Part shown: positions 42,907-53,597 of the stretch, piece by piece
Layout of the letters: the number at the start of each line of letters is the position of its first letter
Position numbering within the stretch: the stretch's first letter is position 1
NCBI RefSeq assembly: GCF_030268065.1
Contig: NZ_BSDD01000001.1
Span: 1 to 64,000 of the forward strand
DNA length: 64,000 nucleotides
Origin: Geothrix rubra
GTDB lineage: Bacteria; Acidobacteriota; Holophagae; Holophagales; Holophagaceae
Direction: 5' to 3'
The notes under the pieces: model-generated
What the model saw: only the letters and a program-made list of their open reading frames with translations
Told to the model about the DNA's origin: nothing
Databases searched by the model: none
Position numbers and translations under genes: made by a program

Positions 42907-44355
42907 GTGAAGATGCGCCGTTATGCCTTTGCCACCGTGGCCCTGGTGAGTCTCTTCCCCCTCGCCGCGCCCCTCCGCGCCTGCTGCGACGACTTCTGGA
43001 GCTGCGCGGCGGCCGTCGCCACCGGCGGCCTCTCCTGCGCGGTGGAGGACCTGATCAATTCCGTCAAGACCCTCATCACCAACGTGTCGAGGCTGGCCTC
43101 CACCCTCGGCCAGCAGGCCATGGACGTGGTGAACCTCGCCAAGAACGAGCTGAGCGGCGCGGCCAACGACCTGCGGAACCTGGCGGGGCAGGCCGAGTCG
43201 GACTTCAACAGCGCGGCCCAGGCGGCCCAGACCATCGTGAACGAGGCCAGCCGTCCGCAGATGATCGCGCCCCAGGCCATCGGGGCCCTGGCGACGACGG
43301 CCGGGGCGGGGCAGCGGGCCGGGGGCGGGATGGTCGCCCCGGCGGGAGGCGCGCGCCCGGCCGTTCCGACGCCGGCCCGCACCGCGGCACCGGCCGGCGC
43401 GACCGGGGTGATGCATTTCGACCCGCCTGTCAGTCCCCAGGACCTGCTGGACGCCCTGCGGCGGGCCCAGCAGGCGGTGGACGGCCTCCGCCCCGACGTG
43501 ACCCAGCCCATCAACCAGGTGCGCCAGTTCGCGACCCAGGCGGAGCAGCAGGCGGCCGCCGCCGCCTCCTCCGCCGCGAACATCGCCCAGACGGCCCTCC
43601 TGGCGCCCCTCCAGACCCTCGGGAACATGCTCCAGGACCTGGTGAACCACCCCGAGCACATCTTCGACCCCAGCAAGATCGTGGACGACGCCATCACCCA
43701 GATCACCAACCAGGCCATCACCACCATGACCCAGGTCCATGACGCGGTGATGCAGCAGGCCAAGGGCACCCTCGACATGGCCCAGAAGCCGCTCCAGGAC
43801 GCCCTGGACCGGGCCTCCGTAGCGAAGAAGATCGCGGACGCCATGCAGCGGCTCCAGCGCGCGAGATCCAAGTCCGCCCTGGACGCCCTCAACGCCGTGG
43901 TCCCCCGGCAGCGGGTGGATGTCCACATGCTGGTCTCCCAGGTGGCCGCGGCGACCCATCCGTCGGGCATCACGGCCCTGAACCTGGGCCAGCACCACGG
44001 CATGGTGCTGGCGCCCTTCAACCGGATCACGGCCTCCCGCCTCACCGCCCGGGCCGCCGGGGCCCAGATGGCGGCCCAGCTCAAGGGCCCCTGGATGCAG
44101 TTCAAGCGGATCCAGGCCGCGCCGCCGAAGGCCGATCCCGCGGCGAGGAACCGCATGGAGGCGGAACTCACGCAGCGCTTCGCCGGGAAGTCGCCCGCGC
44201 AGGCCGCGGCGGAGAAGCAGGCCCTGCTGAACGAGGCCCGCGCCCGGTTCGCCCGTGACCCGAAGACCTTGCAGAAGGTGGAGGCCATGCTCAACGGCGA
44301 TCCGGTGATCCAGAACCACCTCGGCCCCCACGGCCCCGCCGTGCAGCAGCAGTAG
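42907..44355 (+). CDS. Secreted, mainly helical protein of unknown function
   Basis: 482 aa from GTG 42907, five bases after GGAGG (ATG 42913 is possible). A signal peptide (YAFATVALVSLFPLAAPLRA) precedes a cysteine-rich patch CCDDFWSC and then long amphipathic helices rich in Ala, Gln and Asn (for example LGQQAMDVVNLAKNELSGAAN, FATQAEQQAAAAASSAANIA, DAITQITNQAITTMTQVHDA). A Pro/Ala/Gly-rich linker lies near 125-175. The C-terminal third has a compact, conserved-looking piece (GITALNLGQHHGMVLAPFNR). No family recognised. First gene of a run with the beta-barrel and PKD proteins, 33 bp and 12 bp apart, so a joint envelope role is likely. Confidence 0.7.
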   Translation: MKMRRYAFATVALVSLFPLAAPLRACCDDFWSCAAAVATGGLSCAVEDLINSVKTLITNVSRLASTLGQQAMDVVNLAKNELSGAANDLRNLAGQAESDFNSAAQAAQTIVNEASRPQMIAPQAIGALATTAGAGQRAGGGMVAPAGGARPAVPTPARTAAPAGATGVMHFDPPVSPQDLLDALRRAQQAVDGLRPDVTQPINQVRQFATQAEQQAAAAASSAANIAQTALLAPLQTLGNMLQDLVNHPEHIFDPSKIVDDAITQITNQAITTMTQVHDAVMQQAKGTLDMAQKPLQDALDRASVAKKIADAMQRLQRARSKSALDALNAVVPRQRVDVHMLVSQVAAATHPSGITALNLGQHHGMVLAPFNRITASRLTARAAGAQMAAQLKGPWMQFKRIQAAPPKADPAARNRMEAELTQRFAGKSPAQAAAEKQALLNEARARFARDPKTLQKVEAMLNGDPVIQNHLGPHGPAVQQQ

Positions 44356-44388
44356 CACCCACGCAGGGTTCGACTTCCTGGAGGCGGG

Positions 44389-46416
44389 ATGGACCGACGG
44401 ATCGGAAGCCTCGTCGTCATGGCCGGTTGGCTCGCCCTCTCCCCCGTGCTGGTCGCGGGGGAGAGGGTCGAGCTGACGGCTCCCGCCACCCCGGGCGGCC
44501 CCGTCACCGGGAAGGCCTCGGCCCCCGCCGGCACGGAATGGGTGGTGATCTTCTACCGGACCCAGGGGGAGCAGGACTTCAACAGCTTCAACCTCGACGC
44601 CCAGCCCGACGGAACCTACACGGGGACCATGGACACCGCGCCGCCCGCCGGGGCGAAGGTGGAGTACTACGCCGCCCTCCGCGCCCCCGGCGGCATCAAG
44701 TACCTGCCCGAAGGCGCCCCGGCCGCCTTCGCCAGCCTGCAGATGCCGGGCACCCCGGCGGCAGGGTCCGCCCCGACGCCGGCCGCGGGGGAGGCCGCGC
44801 CCGCAACCCCGGCCCAGGTTCCCGCCGAGGGCCAGGCGCCGCCGGTCCACGGCCCCTTCTACGTGGATGGGGCCCTGGAGCATGTGGCCCATCACCAGCA
44901 GGAGGTTCCCGGAGAGTCGCGGAACCTCGCCTCGGGCCAGGTCCGCTTCACCTACCAGAAGGACGCGGATGGCCGCCAGGTGCTGCTGAACACGCGACTG
45001 GTCTACACGAACCAGCCCATGGGGGGCCAGGCGCGCTGGAGCCTCGGCGACCTGCAGGCGGCCTTCGCCCAGGGCGGCCACCGGGTGCAGGTCGGCGACC
45101 AGATGGTGCAGGAATCCGAGTTCACCCTGGCGGGGGCGGGCCGCCGCGGGTTCGACTATGCCTACACCGGCGCCTCGCTCGGGGCCCACCTCTTCGCCCT
45201 GAACACGGAGGCGCAGGGCGGCACCCGGGGCCTGGCGTGGCCCGTGGCGGGGAGCGAAGCCTACGGCGGTGCCCTGGGCTACGGCTGGCTCAACGGCAAC
45301 CTGAAGGCGAGGCTCGTGTTCCTCTCGGGGAAGGACGACCCGGCGACGGCCCTCAACGTGGTGACCACCTACGCCGCGCCGGTGCGGGATGGCTCCACGG
45401 GCGCCCTCCTGCTGGACGGCCGCTTCCTGGACAGCCGCCTGGCCCTGTCGGGCGAGTACGCACGGAGCCTCTTCACGAAGGACCTCCTGGGCGAAGCGCC
45501 CCGGATCGTGGACCAGGCCTGGCGGCTCTCGGGGATGTGGTCCCAGGGGGCCTTCAGCGCCCAGGTGGGCTACCGGGACGTGGGGCGGGATTTCGGCACC
45601 GTGGGCGTGGTGTTCTTCGTGGGGGACCGGCGCACCTTCAACGGGAGCCTGGGCCTCAACTACGCCCGGTGGAGCCTGAGTGCCACGGCGACGGACGAGC
45701 GGGTGAACCCCTCCGGGCGGCCGGACCAGAACCAGGCCTGGAACCAGTCCCAGCGCCTGGATGCGCGGCTGGGGCTCACCCAGACCCTCTACTGGCGAGT
45801 GGGTCTCCAGCAGTCCCGGCAGGATGCCGGCATGGTGGCCAATCCCCTGGTGCCCTTCAGCGACAGTTCGCGATCCGGCGTGAGCACGGGCTTCGACCTG
45901 GCCCTGCCGCCCGCCACGAGCCTCACCTTCAATGCCCAGTTCGATCGCATCCGCAGCACCGGGATGAGCGACACCACCGGCAGCAGCACGACCCTGTCCC
46001 TGGGCGGCAGCCTCGGGTTCGGGGCCTGGGTGCGCCTGTCGCCCAGCCTGAGCTGGTCGCGCACCCTCAACGATCCCGGGGCCCAGAAGACCACCGTGGA
46101 GAACGCCTTCCTCAATGCGGACGTGACCCTCGTGCCGAACCTCCTGGGCTTCCTCCTGAACGGCGGCAGCTCTCGGACCACTCTCGTCACCGGCGAGACG
46201 GTGGAGAACTCCGTGGCGGAGGGCACGCTCCGCTGGTACCTGGACGGCTACCTGCACGGCCATGCGCGGGCGAGCCTCGGCCTGAAGGGGCGCTACACCC
46301 ATGCCCCGTCCATGGCGGCCTACCTCCCGACCGCCGCCTCGGGCACGACGGGGGCGACGGCTGCGGCCATGGCCAACGACAACCAGGTCTCCCTCCTCCT
46401 GAACGTCTCGTACTGA
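44389..46416 (+). CDS. Outer-membrane beta-barrel protein with N-terminal Ig-like domain
   Basis: 675 aa with a signal peptide (VVMAGWLALSPVLVAG). Residues about 25-120 form a beta-sandwich-like domain (TEWVVIFYRTQGEQDFNSFNL, TYTGTMDTAPPAGAKVEYYAAL). A Pro/Ala linker (about 122-160) leads to a long C-terminal part with alternating polar/aromatic strands (GALGYGWLNGNLKARLVFLS, RLALSGEYARSLF, FNGSLGLNYARWSLSATATD, LYWRVGLQQSRQD) and the terminal LLLNVSY, whose last aromatic residue is the BAM signature of outer-membrane barrels. Some 18-20 strands seem possible. Family not identified; could be a channel, anchor or assembly factor for its secreted neighbours. Confidence 0.72.
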   Translation: MDRRIGSLVVMAGWLALSPVLVAGERVELTAPATPGGPVTGKASAPAGTEWVVIFYRTQGEQDFNSFNLDAQPDGTYTGTMDTAPPAGAKVEYYAALRAPGGIKYLPEGAPAAFASLQMPGTPAAGSAPTPAAGEAAPATPAQVPAEGQAPPVHGPFYVDGALEHVAHHQQEVPGESRNLASGQVRFTYQKDADGRQVLLNTRLVYTNQPMGGQARWSLGDLQAAFAQGGHRVQVGDQMVQESEFTLAGAGRRGFDYAYTGASLGAHLFALNTEAQGGTRGLAWPVAGSEAYGGALGYGWLNGNLKARLVFLSGKDDPATALNVVTTYAAPVRDGSTGALLLDGRFLDSRLALSGEYARSLFTKDLLGEAPRIVDQAWRLSGMWSQGAFSAQVGYRDVGRDFGTVGVVFFVGDRRTFNGSLGLNYARWSLSATATDERVNPSGRPDQNQAWNQSQRLDARLGLTQTLYWRVGLQQSRQDAGMVANPLVPFSDSSRSGVSTGFDLALPPATSLTFNAQFDRIRSTGMSDTTGSSTTLSLGGSLGFGAWVRLSPSLSWSRTLNDPGAQKTTVENAFLNADVTLVPNLLGFLLNGGSSRTTLVTGETVENSVAEGTLRWYLDGYLHGHARASLGLKGRYTHAPSMAAYLPTAASGTTGATAAAMANDNQVSLLLNVSY

Positions 46417-46428
46417 GGAGCAGCCCCC

Positions 46429-47514
46429 ATGCGGAACATCCTCCTCGCCCTCGCGTTCCTCGGCACCCTGGTCCTGAGGGCCCAGGGCGCCATCTCCGTC
46501 ATCCCCGGGGTCCCGGTCAACGGCGTGGCCACGACCTTCGTGCTCTCCCCGACCTACCCGCCCACCGGCGCCGTGGTCTGGGACTTCGGGGACCAGACCC
46601 CGCCGCTCAGCGGCGGGACGGTGGCCACCCATGTGTACCCCCGCACGGGGTCGTACCTGGTGCGGGCGGTGTACCCCTACGCCTCGGCCATCGGCCTGCC
46701 GGCCACCGTCCAGCTCCCCATCCGGGTGGCGGATCGCCTGGGACCGGCGGCCCCCTTCACGATCGCCATGCTGCGGGTGCGCTGGGACGATGGTCGCACG
46801 GACGTCTCGGTGGACCAGGGCTTCTCGCCCCTGGTGGCCTACGCGGACCTGAAGTTCGAAGGGACGGGGCTGCTCCAGGCGCAGTGGCTGGTGGACGGCA
46901 TCCCCCTCGGCACCTTCACCCAGCAGCTCTCCTTCGCGGACACCGTGACCCTGGATTCGCGGCGGGCGATCCCGCTCCCGACCACCGGCCTGGGGGAGCA
47001 CTGGGTCACCCTCCGCATCCTGTCGCCCCAGGTGACCTTCCAGCCGCCCCTCATCCGCTATTTCGTGCGGGTGGCCAGCGGCCAGGAGGCCCCGCGGATC
47101 GATGCGGTGAGCCCCGAGACCGTGCGTCCGGGCGAGGAGGCTGAACTGCGGGTGCTCGGCCGCAATCTCGATCCCCGCACCACCGTCTCCTTCGGCAGGG
47201 ACATCGCCCAGGTGGCCCCGCTCCGCCTCACGGGACCCGGGGAGGCGGTGGTCCGCATCTTCGTGGCGCCCACCGCCCGGGCGGGGTCGCGGGAGGCCCA
47301 GGCCTCCAGTCGCGCGGGCCGGAGCCGGGGCCCCGCCCGCCTGCGGGTGATCCCGCCGCCACCCGATGTGCGGGCCGGCCTCGCGGAGGGCCAGGCCCTC
47401 CCCTGGCAGCCGATGGGACCTCCGCAGCCGGCCCTGCTCCGGACCCTGACGGCCTTCTTCCTCCTGCCCCACGGCGAGGAGGGACGCACCCTCTTCGCGC
47501 CGCCCGCGCCCTGA
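46429..47514 (+). CDS. Secreted PKD plus IPT/TIG-like domain protein
   Basis: 361 aa with a signal peptide (LLALAFLGTLVLRAQG). Residues about 25-105 are a PKD domain (AVVWDFGDQTPPLSGG, ATHVYPRTGSYLVRAVYPY). A middle beta region (about 115-215) follows, then an IPT/TIG-like module with PRIDAVSPETVRPGEEAELRVLGRNLDPRTTVSFG (read in pieces, about 222-260). The C-terminal tail is Pro/Arg-rich. PKD and TIG domains bind proteins or glycans on surfaces. It follows the barrel gene by 12 bp and probably works with it at the outer membrane. No catalytic motif. Confidence 0.72.
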   Translation: MRNILLALAFLGTLVLRAQGAISVIPGVPVNGVATTFVLSPTYPPTGAVVWDFGDQTPPLSGGTVATHVYPRTGSYLVRAVYPYASAIGLPATVQLPIRVADRLGPAAPFTIAMLRVRWDDGRTDVSVDQGFSPLVAYADLKFEGTGLLQAQWLVDGIPLGTFTQQLSFADTVTLDSRRAIPLPTTGLGEHWVTLRILSPQVTFQPPLIRYFVRVASGQEAPRIDAVSPETVRPGEEAELRVLGRNLDPRTTVSFGRDIAQVAPLRLTGPGEAVVRIFVAPTARAGSREAQASSRAGRSRGPARLRVIPPPPDVRAGLAEGQALPWQPMGPPQPALLRTLTAFFLLPHGEEGRTLFAPPAP

Positions 47515-47524
47515 TCCGGGACGC

Positions 47525-47980
47525 TCAGCCCCGCCGCCGCCGGAAGAAGGCCTGGAGCTGCTCGCGGCACTCCGCCTCCAGCAGGCCCCCCTGGAAGTCG
47601 ACGCGGTGGTTGAGGGCGAGGCCCTCCAGGTTCGCCGCCCAGCGGCTGACGCCCACCTTGGGATCCGGGGCCCCGAAGACCACGCGGCCCACCCGGGCGT
47701 GCACCAGGGCGCCGAAACACATCAGGCAGGGTTCCAGCGTCACGTAGAGGGTGGCGTCCGTCAGGCGGTAGTTCCGCGCCCAGGCCCCGGCGGCGCGCAG
47801 GGCCTGCACCTCCGCGTGGGCCGTGGGATCGTGCGAGCTGATGGGGCAGTTGTGCCCGCGGCCCAGCAGGGCGCCTTCGGATACGACCACCGCCCCGATG
47901 GGGACCTCGTCCTTGCGGTCCGCGCGCTCGGCCTCCTCGAGGGCCAGGCGCATGAAGTAGATGTCGTCGCCGCTCCACAT
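47525..47980 (-). CDS. tadA: tRNA-specific adenosine deaminase
   Basis: 151 aa from ATG 47980; an in-frame codon 132 bp further upstream would add a Pro/Arg-rich stretch unlike the family. Zinc and catalytic residues are intact: HAEVQAL with H55, E57, and PCLMC (84-88). VPIGAVVV and GRGHNCPISSHDPTAHAE are typical TadA. It deaminates A34 to inosine in tRNA-Arg(ACG). Convergent with the PKD gene (10 bp). A second copy of its first codons lies at 48094-48128 (see finding). Confidence 0.93.
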   Translation of the reverse strand: MWSGDDIYFMRLALEEAERADRKDEVPIGAVVVSEGALLGRGHNCPISSHDPTAHAEVQALRAAGAWARNYRLTDATLYVTLEPCLMCFGALVHARVGRVVFGAPDPKVGVSRWAANLEGLALNHRVDFQGGLLEAECREQLQAFFRRRRG

Positions 47981-48093
47981 GCCTTCCAGTGTGGCCCAAA
48001 TCAGGGCCGGGCCTGTGACCCGCGTGATTCCCTCCGTGCCGGGGCCCGACTCCGGACGCGCCCCCGGCGCGTCCTCCGTCACCCGGCGGTCGG

Positions 48094-48128
48094 GATGTCG
48101 TCGCCGCTCCACATGGCATCAGTGTGGC
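48094..48128 (-). pseudogene. Duplicated fragment of the tadA 5' end
   Basis: The 22 bases from GATGTCGTCG to CCACATG at 48094-48115 are identical to 47961-47982, and the flanks (CAGTGTGGC after a short indel) also agree. Read on the minus strand, the copy starts ATG TGG AGC GGC GAC GAC ATC like tadA, then diverges and stops after 11 codons. A direct-repeat remnant 133 bp upstream of the real start. Confidence 0.65.
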
Positions 48129-48215
48129 GGAAAAGGGTGCGCCCTTACGTGGGTTCCTGCCTCCGGTCGTCGACCGCGGAACGTCCACCCGGTACGTCGG
48201 AAACAAAGGAGCAGT

Positions 48216-48233
48216 ATGGCGGAATTCCCCTAG
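48216..48233 (+). CDS. Possible five-codon leader ORF (MAEFP)
   Basis: ATG GCG GAA TTC CCC TAG preceded at 4 nt by AAAGGAG (48205-48211), a near-perfect ribosome site in the carA upstream region, where no other gene needs it. It could be a minimal leader peptide or a chance. Promoter location relative to it is unknown. Confidence 0.25.
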   Translation: MAEFP

Positions 48234-48309
48234 AAATAAAAGGCTGATTCGCGGTTTTGCACACCGCTACACTCATCCAGGTCCCCCAAGGACCGACTCT
48301 TTTCCACGG

Positions 48310-48341
48310 CCCCGCGACGGCAGCGCCCTCGCGGGGTTTTT
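48310..48341 (+). promoter_or_regulatory. Attenuator-like terminator in the carA leader
   Basis: 8-bp arms CCCCGCGA (48310-48317) and TCGCGGGG (48329-48336), then TTTTT (48337-48341), 18 bp before the carA ATG and just ahead of its ribosome site. A smaller hairpin GGTCC/GGACC lies at 48280-48294. A weak promoter match (CTGATT, 18 bp, TACACT ending 48273) would start transcripts just before them. The order promoter-hairpin-terminator-gene suggests transcription attenuation of carAB, as known for pyrimidine genes elsewhere. Confidence 0.65.
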
Positions 48342-48358
48342 GCAGAGCCGGAGGGTAC

Positions 48359-49438
48359 ATGCAGGCGCACCTGATCCTGAAGGACGGGACGATCTTCCGG
48401 GGACGGGCGCCGCTGGGCTTCGGCGGGGGCGGCGAGGCCGTCTTCACCACCGCCATGGCGGGCTACCAGGAGATCCTCACGGACCCCAGCTTCGCCGGGC
48501 AGATGGTCTGCATGACCTTCCCCGAGCAGGGCATCTACGGCATCCACGCGGACCTGAACGAGGCGGCCCATCCCTGGGCCACGGGCCTGCTCTGCCGGCG
48601 CCTCACCTTCGCCCCCGACCACGCCCGCTCCGAGGGCGACCTGGCGGGCTGGCTGAAGCGCCACCGCATCCCCGTGATGACCGACCTGGACACCCGGGCC
48701 CTCACCCAGCACCTCCGCGACCAGGGCGCCCAGCCGGCCCTCATCTGGACCGAGGCCGACGGCGGCCTGGAGGCGGGCGTGGCCAAGGCGAAGGCGCTGC
48801 CGGACATGACCGGCCAGGCCCTCTGCGGCGAGGTGAGCTGCCGGGACCGATACGAACTCAATCCCGGCGGGCAATTCCGGGTGTCGGTGCTGGACGGCGG
48901 CATCAAGCGGAGCATCCTGGACCAGCTGGTGGGGGCGGGGCTGCACCTGGAGGTGTTCCCCTGGGACACGCCGGCCACGGAACTCACCGACAAGCGGTTC
49001 CACGGCCTGTTCCTCAGCAATGGTCCCGGCGATCCCGGCGCCCTTCCGGGCATGCAGCGGGAAGTCGAGGCCTGCCTCGGCAAGCTCCCCATCTTCGGCA
49101 TCTGCCTGGGCCACCAGCTGCTGGGCCAGGCCTTCGGCGGCCGCACCTTCAAGCTGAAGTTCGGCCATCGCGGCGCCAACCAGCCCGTGCAGGACCTGGC
49201 CACCGGCCGCATCGAGATCACGGCCCAGAACCACGGGTTCGCCGTGGACGAGGCCAGCCTCCCCAAGGAGATCGTGGTCACCCACAAGCACCTCAGCGAC
49301 GGCACCGTCGAAGGGCTGCGCCACACCCAGCTGCCGATCTTCAGCCTCCAGCACCACCCCGAGGCCTCGCCAGGCCCCCACGACGCGCACCCCGCGTTCC
49401 GGCGGTTCGTGGAGCTCATGGAAAGACATCCAAGATGA
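48359..49438 (+). CDS. carA: Carbamoyl-phosphate synthase small subunit
   Basis: 359 aa from ATG 48359 with GGAGG five bases upstream; a longer in-frame reading would pass through the attenuator. N-terminal LILKDGTIFRGRAPLGFGG and VFTTAMAGYQEILTDPS are CarA-specific; the class I glutaminase domain has SNGPGDPG, nucleophile C249 in FGICLGHQLLG, and LQHHPEASPGPHD with the catalytic His and Glu. It releases ammonia from glutamine for the large subunit. The gene is separated from carB by an inserted gene. Confidence 0.95.
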   Translation: MQAHLILKDGTIFRGRAPLGFGGGGEAVFTTAMAGYQEILTDPSFAGQMVCMTFPEQGIYGIHADLNEAAHPWATGLLCRRLTFAPDHARSEGDLAGWLKRHRIPVMTDLDTRALTQHLRDQGAQPALIWTEADGGLEAGVAKAKALPDMTGQALCGEVSCRDRYELNPGGQFRVSVLDGGIKRSILDQLVGAGLHLEVFPWDTPATELTDKRFHGLFLSNGPGDPGALPGMQREVEACLGKLPIFGICLGHQLLGQAFGGRTFKLKFGHRGANQPVQDLATGRIEITAQNHGFAVDEASLPKEIVVTHKHLSDGTVEGLRHTQLPIFSLQHHPEASPGPHDAHPAFRRFVELMERHPR

Positions 49439-49863
49439 ACCACGAAGACGGGAAGACCACGAAGGAAGACAAGTGGATCGGATCATTGGATCCGAAGCTG
49501 GAGGCCATCGGCACGGCAATTGTGGACGCGGCTATCACCGTGCATCGAGAACTGGGACCGGGCCTGTTGGAGAGCACTTACGAGGTCTGCCTTGTCCATG
49601 AGTTGACCAATCGAGGCTTATCCGTGGAGCGGCAGAAGTCACTGCCTGTGATGTACCGGGGGACGCAGATTGACGCGGGGTATCGGCTGGACTTGCTTGT
49701 CGAGGGATGTGTCGTTCTTGAACTGAAGGCAGTGGATGAACTCAGCAGGATTCATTACGCACAGCTCCTTACTTATTTGAAACTCTCAGGCCATAGGCTC
49801 GGGTTCCTGATCAATTTCAATGCGGTCCCCATGAAGCAGGGGATCCGCCGCCTGGTCCATTGA
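49435..49863 (+). CDS. GxxExxY family protein (PD-(D/E)XK-like)
   Basis: 142 aa. The family name motif is exact: G43-L-L-E46-S-T-Y49 within HRELGPGLLESTYEVCL. D86 in YRLDLLVEG and E96-L-K98 in VVLELKAVDEL form a D-x9-ExK pattern, as in the PD-(D/E)XK nuclease fold; ending LGFLINFNAVPMKQGIRRLVH is typical. Its ATG overlaps the carA stop (ATGA). Base composition differs from both neighbours: 32 of 60 bases (53%) are G+C in 49561-49620. Inverted repeats flank it (49440-49467 and 49872-49899), the left one inside its own first codons. Cellular role of the family is not known to me; insertion into carAB looks acquired. Confidence 0.88.
   Translation: MNHEDGKTTKEDKWIGSLDPKLEAIGTAIVDAAITVHRELGPGLLESTYEVCLVHELTNRGLSVERQKSLPVMYRGTQIDAGYRLDLLVEGCVVLELKAVDELSRIHYAQLLTYLKLSGHRLGFLINFNAVPMKQGIRRLVH
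49440..49467 (+). repeat. Left inverted repeat of the GxxExxY insert
   Basis: 28 bp beginning CCACGAAGAC. It matches the reverse complement of 49872-49899 at 26 of 28 bases. Encodes the hydrophilic residues after the start codon of the GxxExxY gene. Confidence 0.8.
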
Positions 49864-49871
49864 TGGTGGCT

Positions 49872-49899
49872 TTTCTTCGTGGTCTTCCTGTCTTCGTGG
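49872..49899 (-). repeat. Right inverted repeat of the GxxExxY insert
   Basis: Begins 8 bp after the GxxExxY stop and ends 10 bp before carB. Its reverse complement starts CCACGAAGAC. It occupies the place of the carB ribosome binding site, and no GGAGG-like motif is left there. Confidence 0.8.
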
Positions 49900-49908
49900 T
49901 GAATCGAC

Positions 49909-53118
<3,210 letters not shown>

Positions 53119-53135
53119 TCATTCCGGAGGTTCCC

Positions 53136-53537
53136 ATGTCCGTCAACGACCGCATCCAGTCCTTCCTGGCCTCGGGTCCCTTCGCGGTGGTGGGGGCCAG
53201 CACGGACCGCTCGAAGTACGGCAACAAGGTCCTGCGCTGCTACCAGCAGCACGGGAAGGAGGTCTACCCCATCAACCCGAAGGCGCCGGAGGTGGAGGGC
53301 CTGAAGGCCTATCCGTCACTCGCTGCGCTGCCGGTGACGGTGCCGGCCATCTCCATCATCACGCCGCCCCCGGCCACCGAGCAGGTGGTGCGCGAGGCCG
53401 CCGCGGCGGGTGTGAAGCACGTGTGGATGCAGCCCGGCGCCGAGAGCCCCGAGGCCATCCGCACGGCCGAGGCCCTGGGCCTGAGCGTCATCGCCGGGGG
53501 GCCCTGTCTGCTCGTGGTGCTGGGCTACCACGACTGA
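53136..53537 (+). CDS. CoA-binding domain protein (YccU-like)
   Basis: 133 aa from ATG 53136 with CGGAGG five bases upstream. Single Rossmann domain with PFAVVGASTDRSKYGNKVLR, VYPINPKAPEVEGLKAYPSL and AISIITPPPATEQVVREAAAAG, ending GPCLLVVLGYHD. Relatives bind CoA but the physiological role is unclear; the family is related to the succinyl-CoA ligase alpha subunit. It is 17 bp after carB and probably cotranscribed. Its TGA lies inside a hairpin arm. Confidence 0.87.
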   Translation: MSVNDRIQSFLASGPFAVVGASTDRSKYGNKVLRCYQQHGKEVYPINPKAPEVEGLKAYPSLAALPVTVPAISIITPPPATEQVVREAAAAGVKHVWMQPGAESPEAIRTAEALGLSVIAGGPCLLVVLGYHD

Positions 53538-53556
53538 ATTCGCTGCGCGAATTCAG
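53534..53556 (+). terminator. Hairpin 1 of a twin pair, containing a stop codon
   Basis: Perfect 10-bp arms CTGAATTCGC (53534-53543) and complement (53547-53556), 3-nt loop. The TGA of the CoA-binding protein is bases 2-4 of the left arm. No T-run. Confidence 0.6.
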
Positions 53557-53574
53557 ATGGGAAAGCCTTGATAC

Positions 53575-53597
53575 CTGAATCCGCGCTGCGGATTCAG
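53575..53597 (-). terminator. Hairpin 2 of a twin pair, containing a stop codon
   Basis: Arms CTGAATCCGC (53575-53584) and complement (53588-53597), 3-nt loop. The minus-strand gene's stop TGA (53596-53594) sits in the outer arm at the mirror position of hairpin 1. 18 bp separate the two hairpins. Confidence 0.6.

Noticed and set aside
42784-47472. 1562-codon minus-strand frame across the three-gene cassette
   Set aside because: Antisense to three genes with signal peptides and domains; low-complexity His/Arg/Gly-rich translation without any recognisable motif.
48257-48358. TTG-initiated N-terminal extension of CarA
   Set aside because: Would run through the terminator-like hairpin and ribosome site; the ATG at 48359 has a good site and matches the family's start.
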